From Caldifarciminota bacterium UBA2202 (GTDB lineage Bacteria; Hydrothermota; 32-111), in assembly GCA_002327905.1 (NCBI GenBank), contig DCUY01000037.1, positions 1 to 36,051 on the forward strand: 36,051 nt of DNA, read 5' to 3'. Positions 16,401-24,285 of this stretch are shown here, piece by piece. A model generated the notes under the pieces. It was given only the letters and a program-made list of their open reading frames with translations, was not told where the DNA came from and ran no database searches. Each line of letters begins with the position of its first letter. Positions within the stretch are counted from its first letter, which is position 1. The translations under genes were made by a program, and so were the position numbers.

Positions 16401-19400
16401 GTTGTTCGCAGGAGAAGCTATTGACTGCCACAATCCGCCTCCATTGAGAGAGTATTCAAGATCAACATTTGAGAATGCTCCGGTATTGTCCCAGACAAGG
16501 AAATACTTTTTCCCAGATATCCACGAACTTGAAGCGACTGGAGAGATAATGCTGATTGACTGCGGTGCTATAGTGAATATTCCGCTGTTGTCAAGCGATG
16601 ATGTCATCCTTAGGTAATACACCTGAATCATTCCATTTAAAGTGGGCACATTGGGAATTGTCCACTCGCAGTACTGTGCACTTGCGGCTAAAGTATCTAT
16701 CTGTGTCCAGACTACTCCTCCATTTGTAGAATATGCAATCACAACAGAATCGCCTGTTCCTCCCAAATAATCCCAAGTCACCATGCACTTGTCTCCCACA
16801 ATGTAGGATTCTCCCGCCAATGGCGATGTCACTTCCACCTGCTTGCCTATGATTGTAAATCTGTCAGAGATTCCGAATGATGATGAAAGATTTTTGTTTG
16901 TGATTCTTATTCTGCCGTTTGCAGTTACAGTGTTGGGCATAGTGAAACTGTATGAACGAGTTGATGCAAGTACTTTCACAGGAGAGTTCCATGAAGAGCC
17001 GTCATCAGTGGAGTATTCTATTATGACTGTGTCTATCACTCCGTCATAGGTCCAAGAGATTCTGTATGCTTTGCCTGCTGTAAAAGTCTCTGAAAGAGAC
17101 GGGTATTTAACTGTTATTGTTTGAGGTAGTATTTCAAACATGCTCGTACTGCTGAAAATCGTTGTGTCAGTGTCATAGGCGACTCTCACAACTGCAGAGT
17201 CAGTGTCAAAGGTCGGCAGAGTCCACAAATAATTCTGCGAGTTTGCAGTTGAATTTACTATTGATGTCCAGTTTGTTCCATTGTTTGTTGAGTATGTCAG
17301 TTTTACATTATTGAATTTACCCGTATAATCCCATGTGATGTAATAACCTCTCCCTGAAATCCACTGCGAGAGGCTGTCAGGTGATGTTATTGAAATTGAG
17401 GGTTTAATTATAGTGAATGTGTCGGATATCACATTTACATTGCTGTTTTTAGTGTCCAATACTTTCATAAGCACATTGTTTGAAGGGTAATTCGGAATTG
17501 TCCATTTGTAGTAATTATTATTCGGCATTACTCCAAGTGATGACCAGTTTGTTCCTCCATTTACAGAATACTGCACTTCGACAGAATCAACTCCTCCTTC
17601 ATTATACCATGTGACATAATAATCCCTGCCTACTATGAATGTGTCTGCGGCAATAGGATAAGTCAGGTAGATTTTCTGAGGTTTAACAATGAATACTTCC
17701 GATGTATCTGACACTGAAGGATTATTGTAATCCTCAATTACTATTCTTACATTGCTGGAAGGTATGTTTGGGATAATCCATTCATAATTTCCGTCATTAG
17801 GAGTCGATGTTGCCAATGACAGCCATGTTGAACCGTCAGCACAGTATTTTATCTGCGCTGTTGTAAAAGTCCCCTTGTATGTCTGCCAGTTGATATTGTA
17901 CGGTCTTCCCACATAAAGTTCATTTGAATTGTTGGGATTTAAAATCCTCACTTGAGCTACATTCACTTTTATTGAGCTTATGAGTTCTGAAGCAATTACT
18001 GCACCGAGAGAATCCCTTCCCTGCACCACAATTCTGAAATTGTCAGAAGCAGAAGCATGAGGCAAAACAAATGTGTAGTAGCCAAGATTGGGAACTCCCA
18101 ATGCAGGATAGAGATATGTCACACCGTCAGTAGAATATCCCACATTGACTGTTTTAACTAAAGAAGTATCTGAATTCCAAATCACATAGTATGTTTCATC
18201 CGCATAAAGAGTGTCTCCCTGATTCGGGTATATTACATCTAATGTCGGATCAAGAAGTGCATCTGAAGTAACAATAAAGGTATCCGTCTCGTCATACAAA
18301 TAATTCGTAAGTTTATTTCGAGCTGTCAGATAGAAAATGTCTCCGACAGAAGCAATTGTGTCATGCGCCAAAGCAAGGAAATATTCTTTATTGTGAGTGC
18401 TTCCGAGAGTTCTCGTAATTCCGTCAGTTAAATTTACAAGTTCAAATTTTATGGTATCAATAAACCCTCTATAGTCCCAATAAATCGGAAAATAATTATT
18501 TGCATAAACCATATTAAGAGTATCTGGAGTTGTAATTGTGAGTATGGGACGCACAACTTCGTATGTCATGTCGGAAGTGTCATCAGCGGAATTATCCCAT
18601 GCAGAGAAAATTCTCAGCAGATAATTATTTACATAAATTGACGGAGTTGACCAATTATAATTTCCATCATTGTACTCTTTAGGTTTTATATTTGTATAAT
18701 TTAGTCCGGCATCATAGGAATACTGTATTCCCACTGTATCAGGGCCACCCACCCAATCCCAGATTATCTCTTGCGGCACTCCGGAATAATATGTTTCTCC
18801 GCCGTTCGCCTCTACAATGTCATATTCAGGCCGTTTGATTGAGAATCTTTCTGATAAAGAGTATATTGAATCATCTGCTGTGCTCGTTATTTTTATCCAG
18901 CATGTGTCGGAAATATAATTAGGAGCAGTAAAAATATAGCTTCCTGTATTGAGTGTGGAATTGGTTATGAAGTAATACTGCACGACTCCGGAAACTTTAT
19001 ATAGCAGTTCAATAATCACGCTGTCAACAGCTCCTGTATAGTTCCAGTGAATCGGATATTTCAAACCCTGTATAAGCTCTTTTCCGCTGTCAGGGTCAAA
19101 TATCGTGAATGTGGGTCGGAGTATTGTGAAACTGTTCTGACTCACATCAAAACTGTTTACATTGGCGAGATTCGTTATTCTCAATCTTCCCTGAGTGGTT
19201 ACATCATTGGGAACAAGCCAGACAAATGAGCCGTCATTCGTCTCGCTGACATCAATATCCTTCCATGTGGAACCGTTATTCACTGAATACTCAAGCTTGA
19301 CGCTTGTTATGGCTCCAGTCCAATTCCAATGAATCGGAGCATACTCGCCTATTGTGAGAACCTCTCCTCCATTGGGAGTGGTGATATCAATTATCGGATT

Positions 19401-22400
19401 AATAACTGAAAATACATTGTCTGAATTGTCAGTGCATGCCACGACAACAGCATCGGAGATTTTTATTTTAAAAGAATCCGACACTGACACAGGGGAAGTC
19501 CATGAATAATTGCCTGCATTGGCGGTGGAAGCTGTAATTAAATTCCATGAGAATCCATTGTTTGTCGAATACTCAAGCTTCACATTTGCTATTGTGCCAT
19601 TGTTCGTCCAGTTTACAGGAACTATATCGCCTGAAGCGAATGACTCTCCTCCGTTAGGGGAAGTCAAGGTTATTATAGGATAAATTGTCGTCATGTCATT
19701 GTCTGAAACATCCGTAGTAATAGCATCTGTGGTGCTTGTCACTCTCACGCGCAGAGTCGAAGAGAGAAGCCCTGACGGCACTGTCCAATTGTGTGTTCCG
19801 TCATTTGGAGTTGATGCAATTATGGAAATCCAATTCACATTATCAATTGAATATTCTATTTTCACATTGGCAAATGCCCCTGTCCATGACCATCTTATCG
19901 GATATGTCTCTCCTATGGTGAGTGTGTCATTTCCATTCGGAGTCAGCACTGTGAGAGTCGGAGATGAAATTGTGAAATTAGCATTTGAGACATCATAAGT
20001 ATTCACTGCATCAACATTGTTTGAAACCCTGAAAAGGCATTGCGTTGATACCGCAGTTGAAGGTATGAGCCAAATATATGAACCGTCGTTTGTGGTGTCG
20101 GAGACTGTCAGCTTCGTCCATGTAGAGCCGTTGTTTATTGAATACTCAAGCTTCACATAATTGAAGCTTCCTGTCCAAGTCCATTCTACAGGATAATACT
20201 CTCCAACCGTGAAATTCTCTCCTCCGTTTAAAGTCACCAATGTCACAGATGCGGGAGAGATGGTAAATGAATTGTCTGATATATCTTCTGTAATAGGGTC
20301 TATTGCATTTGCAACCCTTATTCTGCAGAGTGAAGAAATATTTGACGGCACTGTCCATGAATATGTATTTTCATTTGTGTATGAATTTGTTATTAAATTC
20401 CATGTCGAACCGTCATCAGTCGAATAATCAATTCTGACATTTGAAAATTCGCCTGTGTGCAACCATGTTATTGGATAAATCTGCCCTGATATAAAGTTTT
20501 CTCCTCCGTTTGGAGAAAGCAGTGTAACTGACGCTCTCTCTATTGTGAATACGCTGTCAGAGATATCAAATGAATTCAATGAATCCGAAGTGTTCTTAAC
20601 TCTTATTATACAGAGAGCTGAAGGAGTGTTTGGAACAGTCCATATATAATCTCCAGTATTTGAAGATGATGAAATTATATTTGTATATGTTGCGCCGTCA
20701 TCTATCGAATATTCAATTTTGACATTTGAAAATGCTCCGTCCCAATTCCAGTGAATCGCGCATTTTTCCCCCGCAGTCACTGTCTCTCCGCCTGTTAGAG
20801 TCATCAGATTTATTACAGGAGCTGAAAGAGTGAAATCGGCATCTGATATGTCGCTTGAAAACCCGTCTGAAATATTTGTCAGTCTTATTCTGCATTGAAC
20901 CGTTCCGAGCAGGCTTGATGGAAGAGTCCAGTTGTATGAACCGTCATTCGTATCATTTGCGGCGACAGTGTACCATGATGTTCCTCCATCAGAGGAATAT
21001 TCAATCTTTATTCTTCCGAAATTTCCCAGCCATGTCCAGTGAACCGGGTATGACTCTCCTATTTTCCACACTTCTCCGCCATTAGGAGAGGCAATATTTA
21101 TTTCAGCTGATTCAACAGTGAAGAGTGAATCCGATGTGTCTGATGCGGATGCGTCCGACGCATTGGTTACTCTCACGAGATACTGATTAGACGGCGTATT
21201 TGGAAGAGTCCACACATACAGCCCGTCATTAGCAGTATTGGATGCTATTGATGTCCATGTTGAGCCGTTATTTGAAGAATAATCAATATTTACATTTGAA
21301 ACGGTTCCTGAAGTCGTCCAGTGTATCGCCTGAGTATTCCCAGCCCTTAAAACATCTCCTCCGGCAGGCGTAATCACAGTCACTCTTGTTCTTGCAATTG
21401 AAAAATCCGCATCGCTTACATCATTTGCATTTGCATCAAGAACATTTGAGACTCTTATTCTGCAGAGATTTGAAACCGCATTCGGAACGGTCCAAATGAA
21501 TGACCCGTCATTCGCATCAGTGGCATCAATTGTAGTCCAGCTTGTTCCGCTGTTCGTGGAATATTCAAGTTTTGCATTTGCGAATGATCCTGTCCAATTC
21601 CAATGAATCGGATATTTTTCTCCTATAACCAAAGACTCGGCTCCATTTGGAGTAAGAATGCTTATTCCTGATGTCACAATATTACTGCTCCCGTTTGATA
21701 TGTCATAGCAATTGGCGTCAGCAACATTGGTTATTTTTATCCTCATGTTAGAAGTCGGTGCATTTGGCACTGTCCATAGGTATGAACCGTCATTTGTAGT
21801 AGAGGCGACAATGGTTGTCCAGTTGGTTCCTCCGTCTATCGAATACTCCAATCTTACTGAGGCTATTGTGCCTTCCCAGTCCCAGCTGATATTTGTTCCC
21901 GAACCCACTATGGAGGTCTCTCCCCCGTTTGGAGTAAGAACAGTGAGACCTGTTGACAAAATCGAGAATCTTGCATCGGATATATCAAAACATGCAGGAT
22001 TTAAAGTATTTGTGATTTTAAGGAGGCAATTGTCGGAAGGATTGATTGTTGGAATCAGCCAGTAGTAGCTTCCGTCATTAACAGTTGAAGCGGTCATCAA
22101 GGTCCATATGCTTCCGCTGTCTGCCGAATATTCAAGTTTTACATTTGCGAAACTTCCTTCAAAATTCCAATAAACAGGATAATATTTTCCTGTAGTCAGC
22201 CCCTCTCCTCCGTTTGGAGATAGAACCTTAATAATATTATTGGCAATAGTAAAGAGACTATTGCTTATACCAAAGCAATTCGGGTCAACAGTGCTGGTCA
22301 CTCTGATTCTGCAGTTTGAAGATGGAAAATTGGGCACTGTCCATATATATTCGCCATCATTAGTAGTTGACGCATTTATGGATGTCCAGTTGGCTCCGTC

Positions 22401-22859
22401 ATCTATTGTGTATTCAATTTTGACATTTGAAAATGCTCCTGTCCAGTCCCAGTGTATCGGATATGATTCACCAATTCTTAAAATATTTCCACCGTCAGGT
22501 TTGTTTATATTTATTACAGGAGTCTGTATTGCAAAAAAAGTATCACTCACATCAAAATTTGTAGGATCTGAGGGATTTGATAATCTCACCTTTCCGATAG
22601 CGGTTGCCGCATTAGGCACTGTCCACAAATAATCCCCGTCATTTTGGGTTGATGAAATTATTAAAATCCAATTTGAACCGCCGTCAATGGAGTATTCCAT
22701 TCTTGCTGATGTGACTGCTCCGGATGTATCCCAGTGTATAGGCATCTGATTCCCTATAACAAAGGTCTCTCCTCCGTTTGGAGTGCGCAGATTGTATGAT
22801 TGTGAAAAGAGAGAGAGAGAGAGAAGCAAAACTGTCAATAAAAAGAAATATTTTTTCAT
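13416..22859 (-). CDS. Giant secreted protein with 32 Kre9/KNH-like repeats and a C-terminal sorting tail
   Basis: This 3147-residue protein starts with a signal peptide (MKKYFFLLTVLLLSLSLFSQ). I count 32 tandem domains of about 90-97 residues. Each has a PNGGE-like opening, a G..Y.I.W...G core, an EYS.D.G..W segment, an NDGSY.WTVPN segment and a close such as SDS.FTI; this resembles the Kre9/KNH1-type Ig-like family. Repeats 1-13 keep PNGGE and PIHW; 14-18 are irregular; 19-32 keep KYYITW, YEWTVPN and a PQ-like linker. The last 90 residues hold LYDASGRLVRSV and NGIYFIKVF, a Por/FlgD-like tail as on type IX secretion substrates. It is probably a cell-surface adhesin or structural fibre. A promoter and an AGGAGG site (22865-22870) precede the ATG. 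Confidence 0.88.
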   Translation of the reverse strand: MKKYFFLLTVLLLSLSLFSQSYNLRTPNGGETFVIGNQMPIHWDTSGAVTSARMEYSIDGGSNWILIISSTQNDGDYLWTVPNAATAIGKVRLSNPSDPTNFDVSDTFFAIQTPVININKPDGGNILRIGESYPIHWDWTGAFSNVKIEYTIDDGANWTSINASTTNDGEYIWTVPNFPSSNCRIRVTSTVDPNCFGISNSLFTIANNIIKVLSPNGGEGLTTGKYYPVYWNFEGSFANVKLEYSADSGSIWTLMTASTVNDGSYYWLIPTINPSDNCLLKITNTLNPACFDISDARFSILSTGLTVLTPNGGETSIVGSGTNISWDWEGTIASVRLEYSIDGGTNWTTIVASTTNDGSYLWTVPNAPTSNMRIKITNVADANCYDISNGSSNIVTSGISILTPNGAESLVIGEKYPIHWNWTGSFANAKLEYSTNSGTSWTTIDATDANDGSFIWTVPNAVSNLCRIRVSNVLDANANDVSDADFSIARTRVTVITPAGGDVLRAGNTQAIHWTTSGTVSNVNIDYSSNNGSTWTSIASNTANDGLYVWTLPNTPSNQYLVRVTNASDASASDTSDSLFTVESAEINIASPNGGEVWKIGESYPVHWTWLGNFGRIKIEYSSDGGTSWYTVAANDTNDGSYNWTLPSSLLGTVQCRIRLTNISDGFSSDISDADFTLSAPVINLMTLTGGETVTAGEKCAIHWNWDGAFSNVKIEYSIDDGATYTNIISSSSNTGDYIWTVPNTPSALCIIRVKNTSDSLNSFDISDSVFTIERASVTLLSPNGGENFISGQIYPITWLHTGEFSNVRIDYSTDDGSTWNLITNSYTNENTYSWTVPSNISSLCRIRVANAIDPITEDISDNSFTISPASVTLVTLNGGENFTVGEYYPVEWTWTGSFNYVKLEYSINNGSTWTKLTVSDTTNDGSYIWLIPSTAVSTQCLFRVSNNVDAVNTYDVSNANFTISSPTLTVLTPNGNDTLTIGETYPIRWSWTGAFANVKIEYSIDNVNWISIIASTPNDGTHNWTVPSGLLSSTLRVRVTSTTDAITTDVSDNDMTTIYPIITLTSPNGGESFASGDIVPVNWTNNGTIANVKLEYSTNNGFSWNLITASTANAGNYSWTSPVSVSDSFKIKISDAVVVACTDNSDNVFSVINPIIDITTPNGGEVLTIGEYAPIHWNWTGAITSVKLEYSVNNGSTWKDIDVSETNDGSFVWLVPNDVTTQGRLRITNLANVNSFDVSQNSFTILRPTFTIFDPDSGKELIQGLKYPIHWNYTGAVDSVIIELLYKVSGVVQYYFITNSTLNTGSYIFTAPNYISDTCWIKITSTADDSIYSLSERFSIKRPEYDIVEANGGETYYSGVPQEIIWDWVGGPDTVGIQYSYDAGLNYTNIKPKEYNDGNYNWSTPSIYVNNYLLRIFSAWDNSADDTSDMTYEVVRPILTITTPDTLNMVYANNYFPIYWDYRGFIDTIKFELVNLTDGITRTLGSTHNKEYFLALAHDTIASVGDIFYLTARNKLTNYLYDETDTFIVTSDALLDPTLDVIYPNQGDTLYADETYYVIWNSDTSLVKTVNVGYSTDGVTYLYPALGVPNLGYYTFVLPHASASDNFRIVVQGRDSLGAVIASELISSIKVNVAQVRILNPNNSNELYVGRPYNINWQTYKGTFTTAQIKYCADGSTWLSLATSTPNDGNYEWIIPNIPSSNVRIVIEDYNNPSVSDTSEVFIVKPQKIYLTYPIAADTFIVGRDYYVTWYNEGGVDSVEVQYSVNGGTNWSSLGVMPNNNYYKWTIPNYPSNNVLMKVLDTKNSNVNVISDTFTIIKPSISITSPDSLSQWISGRGYYITWDYTGKFNNVKLTYSTNNGTNWTSIVNSTANSQNYLWTLPTFDTDSAVVRVAYDTDTTIFSSTSMFEILPQTITVKYPSLSETFTAGKAYRISWTYDGVIDTVIIEYSTDDGSSWNSPVKVLASTRSYSFTMPNTVTANGRIRITNKNLSSSFGISDRFTIIGKQVEVTSPLAGESYIVGDKCMVTWDYLGGTGDSVVIAYSTNGGVVWTQIDTLAASAQYCEWTIPNVPTLNGMIQVYYLRMTSSLDNSGIFTIAPQSISIISPVASSSWISGKKYFLVWDNTGAFSNVDLEYSLNGGGLWQSIASPANNKYYEWTAVNASTANALIRVSNSSNTSVTASSSAFTMNYPAISVFSPKNQDSLFIGTKRYITWQSSMGTADSVVLSYSTDGGSTYTIIDTLAASTRSFKWTVPNIPSANCIVKIAGYENPLVLGSSSSFSILEQHLYITSQYIGETYVSSKRNYITWNYVGVIDTLTAEYTTNNGSTWNTISSSLLASNQYYEWNPIPGVSSALCRVKLTNKARTSVTSSSSLFTIIPQAITVTSPVAAEDLVIGGKYYITWRNTGTVANVNIEYSLDGGSNWTGVASGIANSKNYEWTVPNFISGTVIVRVSNSSDLTINDSSDTFAIVGQTIVVADPNAVSSWMLTKKYGITWQNNGVFANVKLQYSLDGGSVWNSITESSANTKYYEWTVPVTAAASSEAMINVSNVSNTAVEESSDTFEIVSQTFNVVSPKAGDQFVVSRKYYVTWLTDGTVSNVNIYYSVNSGGTWNLLSSNLANTGSYEWTVPNAVSSLCLVRVTNSANESILDESAMFSIVPQSIFVNSPVLNDNWIIGRKYFITWSNVGTVASVRLQYSYNGGTDWNLITDNLSNSGSYEWTVPNTPSNNCLLQVINYSNTDVFGSSPTFIIPSQTIDILSPQSGDEYLSGNKYYITWRWSGTLSTVDIEYSLNNGADWTYIATGATNNGYYEWTLPSANSAECLVRISNPSNSLINDISSQFTILPQNITITCPTVSDTFVAGRKYYLTWRTEGTFANADLWYSTDAGVQWNTIASNEANDGSYEWTVPAIASSNIAMLKIGNSSQASIFALSDTFNITIPVVTFTSPVLADSFSTMKKYFLTWTTLGAISQVNLDISLNGGADYSSIIANLTNAGNYEWSIPGGFGSEDCRLKLTSSSNASIFYVSDSFRITSLAGINKAEITKAPVAKIFNVKTSSRTSFSGNEQLTLEIPVASKAEINLYDASGRLVRSVFKGSLESGFHKFSLNSGNNSNSKLTNGIYFIKVFIEGANGEKYGKLHKIVKLN

Positions 22860-22863
22860 TAAA

Positions 22864-22909
22864 ACCTCCTTAACTTATTTATGATATAATAAAATTATAA
22901 GTTAGTCAA
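22864..22909 (-). promoter_or_regulatory. Promoter and Shine-Dalgarno of the giant repeat gene
   Basis: On the minus strand TTGACT (22904-22909), a 17-bp spacer and TATCAT (22881-22886) form a good sigma70-like promoter. AGGAGGT at 22864-22870 lies just before the ATG at 22859. With a start near 22874 the leader would be about 15 nt and consist almost only of the Shine-Dalgarno. It drives the operon ending at 9473. Confidence 0.75.
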
Positions 22910-23017
22910 TAGATTAAAAATTCGAAATATTGAGAACTCTGCAATCTGCAAAGAAGAGTTTTTAATATTTTTGTTGTTTTGAATTTGCAATTCTGAAAAT
23001 CCGCAGATTTTACCCTA

Positions 23018-23045
23018 TTTACTTTTTTCATTTTGCTGGTATTAT
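23018..23045 (+). promoter_or_regulatory. Probable promoter of the MFS gene
   Basis: TTTACT (23018-23023), a 16-bp spacer and TATTAT (23040-23045) lie immediately before the gene. The ATG (23053) is 7 nt after the -10 box and no Shine-Dalgarno is visible, which would make the mRNA leaderless. The -35 match is weak (4 of 6). The rest of the gap 22910-23017 shows nothing I can support. Confidence 0.5.
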
Positions 23046-23052
23046 TTGTCAG

Positions 23053-24285
23053 ATGAAAAAAAGTTTAATACTTTATAAAGAGCATTTGAAAGATATAGGT
23101 TCAAACGGGTGGAACTATCTTCTCGGCAACCTGCTTTCAGGATTCGGATTTGCCGCATTCTCGCTATTATTTAATCTTTTTCTTAGAGCCAATGGAGTGA
23201 GAGAGGGCTCAATAGGACACCTCTTGTCAGTGGGAACATACACGACTGTATTTCTTATTCTTCCAGCGGCATTTATTGTTAAGAGAGTTCCCATTTCAAA
23301 AATCATACTCATCTCTCCCATAATAACTGTTATTGGATACTTTATAGCCATTCAGTCGAATTCATTTTCAATGCGAATGCTCGGATTTATAATTGCCGGA
23401 GGTGCGGGAGCATTCAATTCGGTTATTGGCGGTCCATTCATAATGAGAATATCAAATGAAAAGAACCGCACATTTCTTTTCTCGCTGAATCATGCAACAA
23501 TGCTTTTGGCGGGAATTACAGGCAATCTGCTTGCCGGGTTTCTTCCGAAATTTTTAATGAATTACGGAATAACTCAGAAAGACGGATTCAGATATGCAAT
23601 ATTTCTTCACCTCTTCGTTGCTCTTCTTTCATCTATTTTTTATGGCAGACTCTCTACTGTCCGATTGAATTCCGAAGAGAAAGAGAATCGTTTAAGTGTC
23701 AGAACAAGCAAGAGACTGCTTCTTTACCTTGTGCTTCCTCCAATGACAGTGGGACTCGGTGCGGGAATGACAATACCTTTCCTGAATTTATATTTTAAGA
23801 CAATGTTCAATCTTGAATCGCAGATAATAGGAATAATATTCGCGTCCGCTCAGGCATTGACCGTCATGGGAGCCATGCTGGGTCCGATTCTTGCAAAGAG
23901 ATTCGGACTTATAAAGACAGTAATCATTACTCAAGTTATTTCAATTCCGTTTCTCTACATTCTTGGATTCACGTATTTTCTACCTGCTGTTCTGACGGCA
24001 TTTCTTATAAGAAATGCTTTAATGAATATGTCGGCGCCTTTATCGACTAATTTTGCAATGGAAATTGTCTCTCCGGATGACAGGCCTTTGACAAGCGGAC
24101 TTCTCAGTGTCGCTTGGCTTGCAACTTGGGGGCTCACTGCAAATATAGGAGGCGTTTTGATAGAAAAATCCGGATATCAGATTCCCTTCGCCTGCACCAT
24201 ATTCTTTTATATTGTATCTTCGTTTTTATATTGGAAACTTCTAAGGCCTATAGAAAAACGCCGTCTGGTTAAAAACGGTATTTAA
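23053..24285 (+). CDS. Major facilitator superfamily transporter
   Basis: This 410-residue protein has about twelve hydrophobic segments in two halves separated by a basic loop (near residues 200-220, GRLSTVRLNSEEKENRL). The first half shows SIGHLLSVGTYTTVFLILPAAFIVKR and an AGGAGAFNSVIGGPF segment, and the second shows GAGMTIPFLNLYFK and GPILAKRFG, consistent with MFS transporters. The substrate cannot be predicted. It is the only gene on the plus strand, transcribed divergently from the giant gene. Its last 17 bp overlap the 3' end of tamB on the opposite strand, with no visible terminator in between. The start is chosen because the -10 box lies 7 nt upstream and a lysine-rich N-terminus follows. 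Confidence 0.88.
   Translation: MKKSLILYKEHLKDIGSNGWNYLLGNLLSGFGFAAFSLLFNLFLRANGVREGSIGHLLSVGTYTTVFLILPAAFIVKRVPISKIILISPIITVIGYFIAIQSNSFSMRMLGFIIAGGAGAFNSVIGGPFIMRISNEKNRTFLFSLNHATMLLAGITGNLLAGFLPKFLMNYGITQKDGFRYAIFLHLFVALLSSIFYGRLSTVRLNSEEKENRLSVRTSKRLLLYLVLPPMTVGLGAGMTIPFLNLYFKTMFNLESQIIGIIFASAQALTVMGAMLGPILAKRFGLIKTVIITQVISIPFLYILGFTYFLPAVLTAFLIRNALMNMSAPLSTNFAMEIVSPDDRPLTSGLLSVAWLATWGLTANIGGVLIEKSGYQIPFACTIFFYIVSSFLYWKLLRPIEKRRLVKNGI

Noticed and set aside
13416..22859. Many ORFs of 60-130 codons on the opposite strand and other frames of the giant gene
   Set aside because: They are by-products of a highly repetitive coding frame, recur with its period, lack ribosome sites and resemble no family.
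22935..22972. AACTCT/AGAGTT hairpin followed by a T-rich stretch as a terminator
   Set aside because: Only 6 bp of stem with a 14-nt loop, and no plus-strand gene lies upstream to be terminated.
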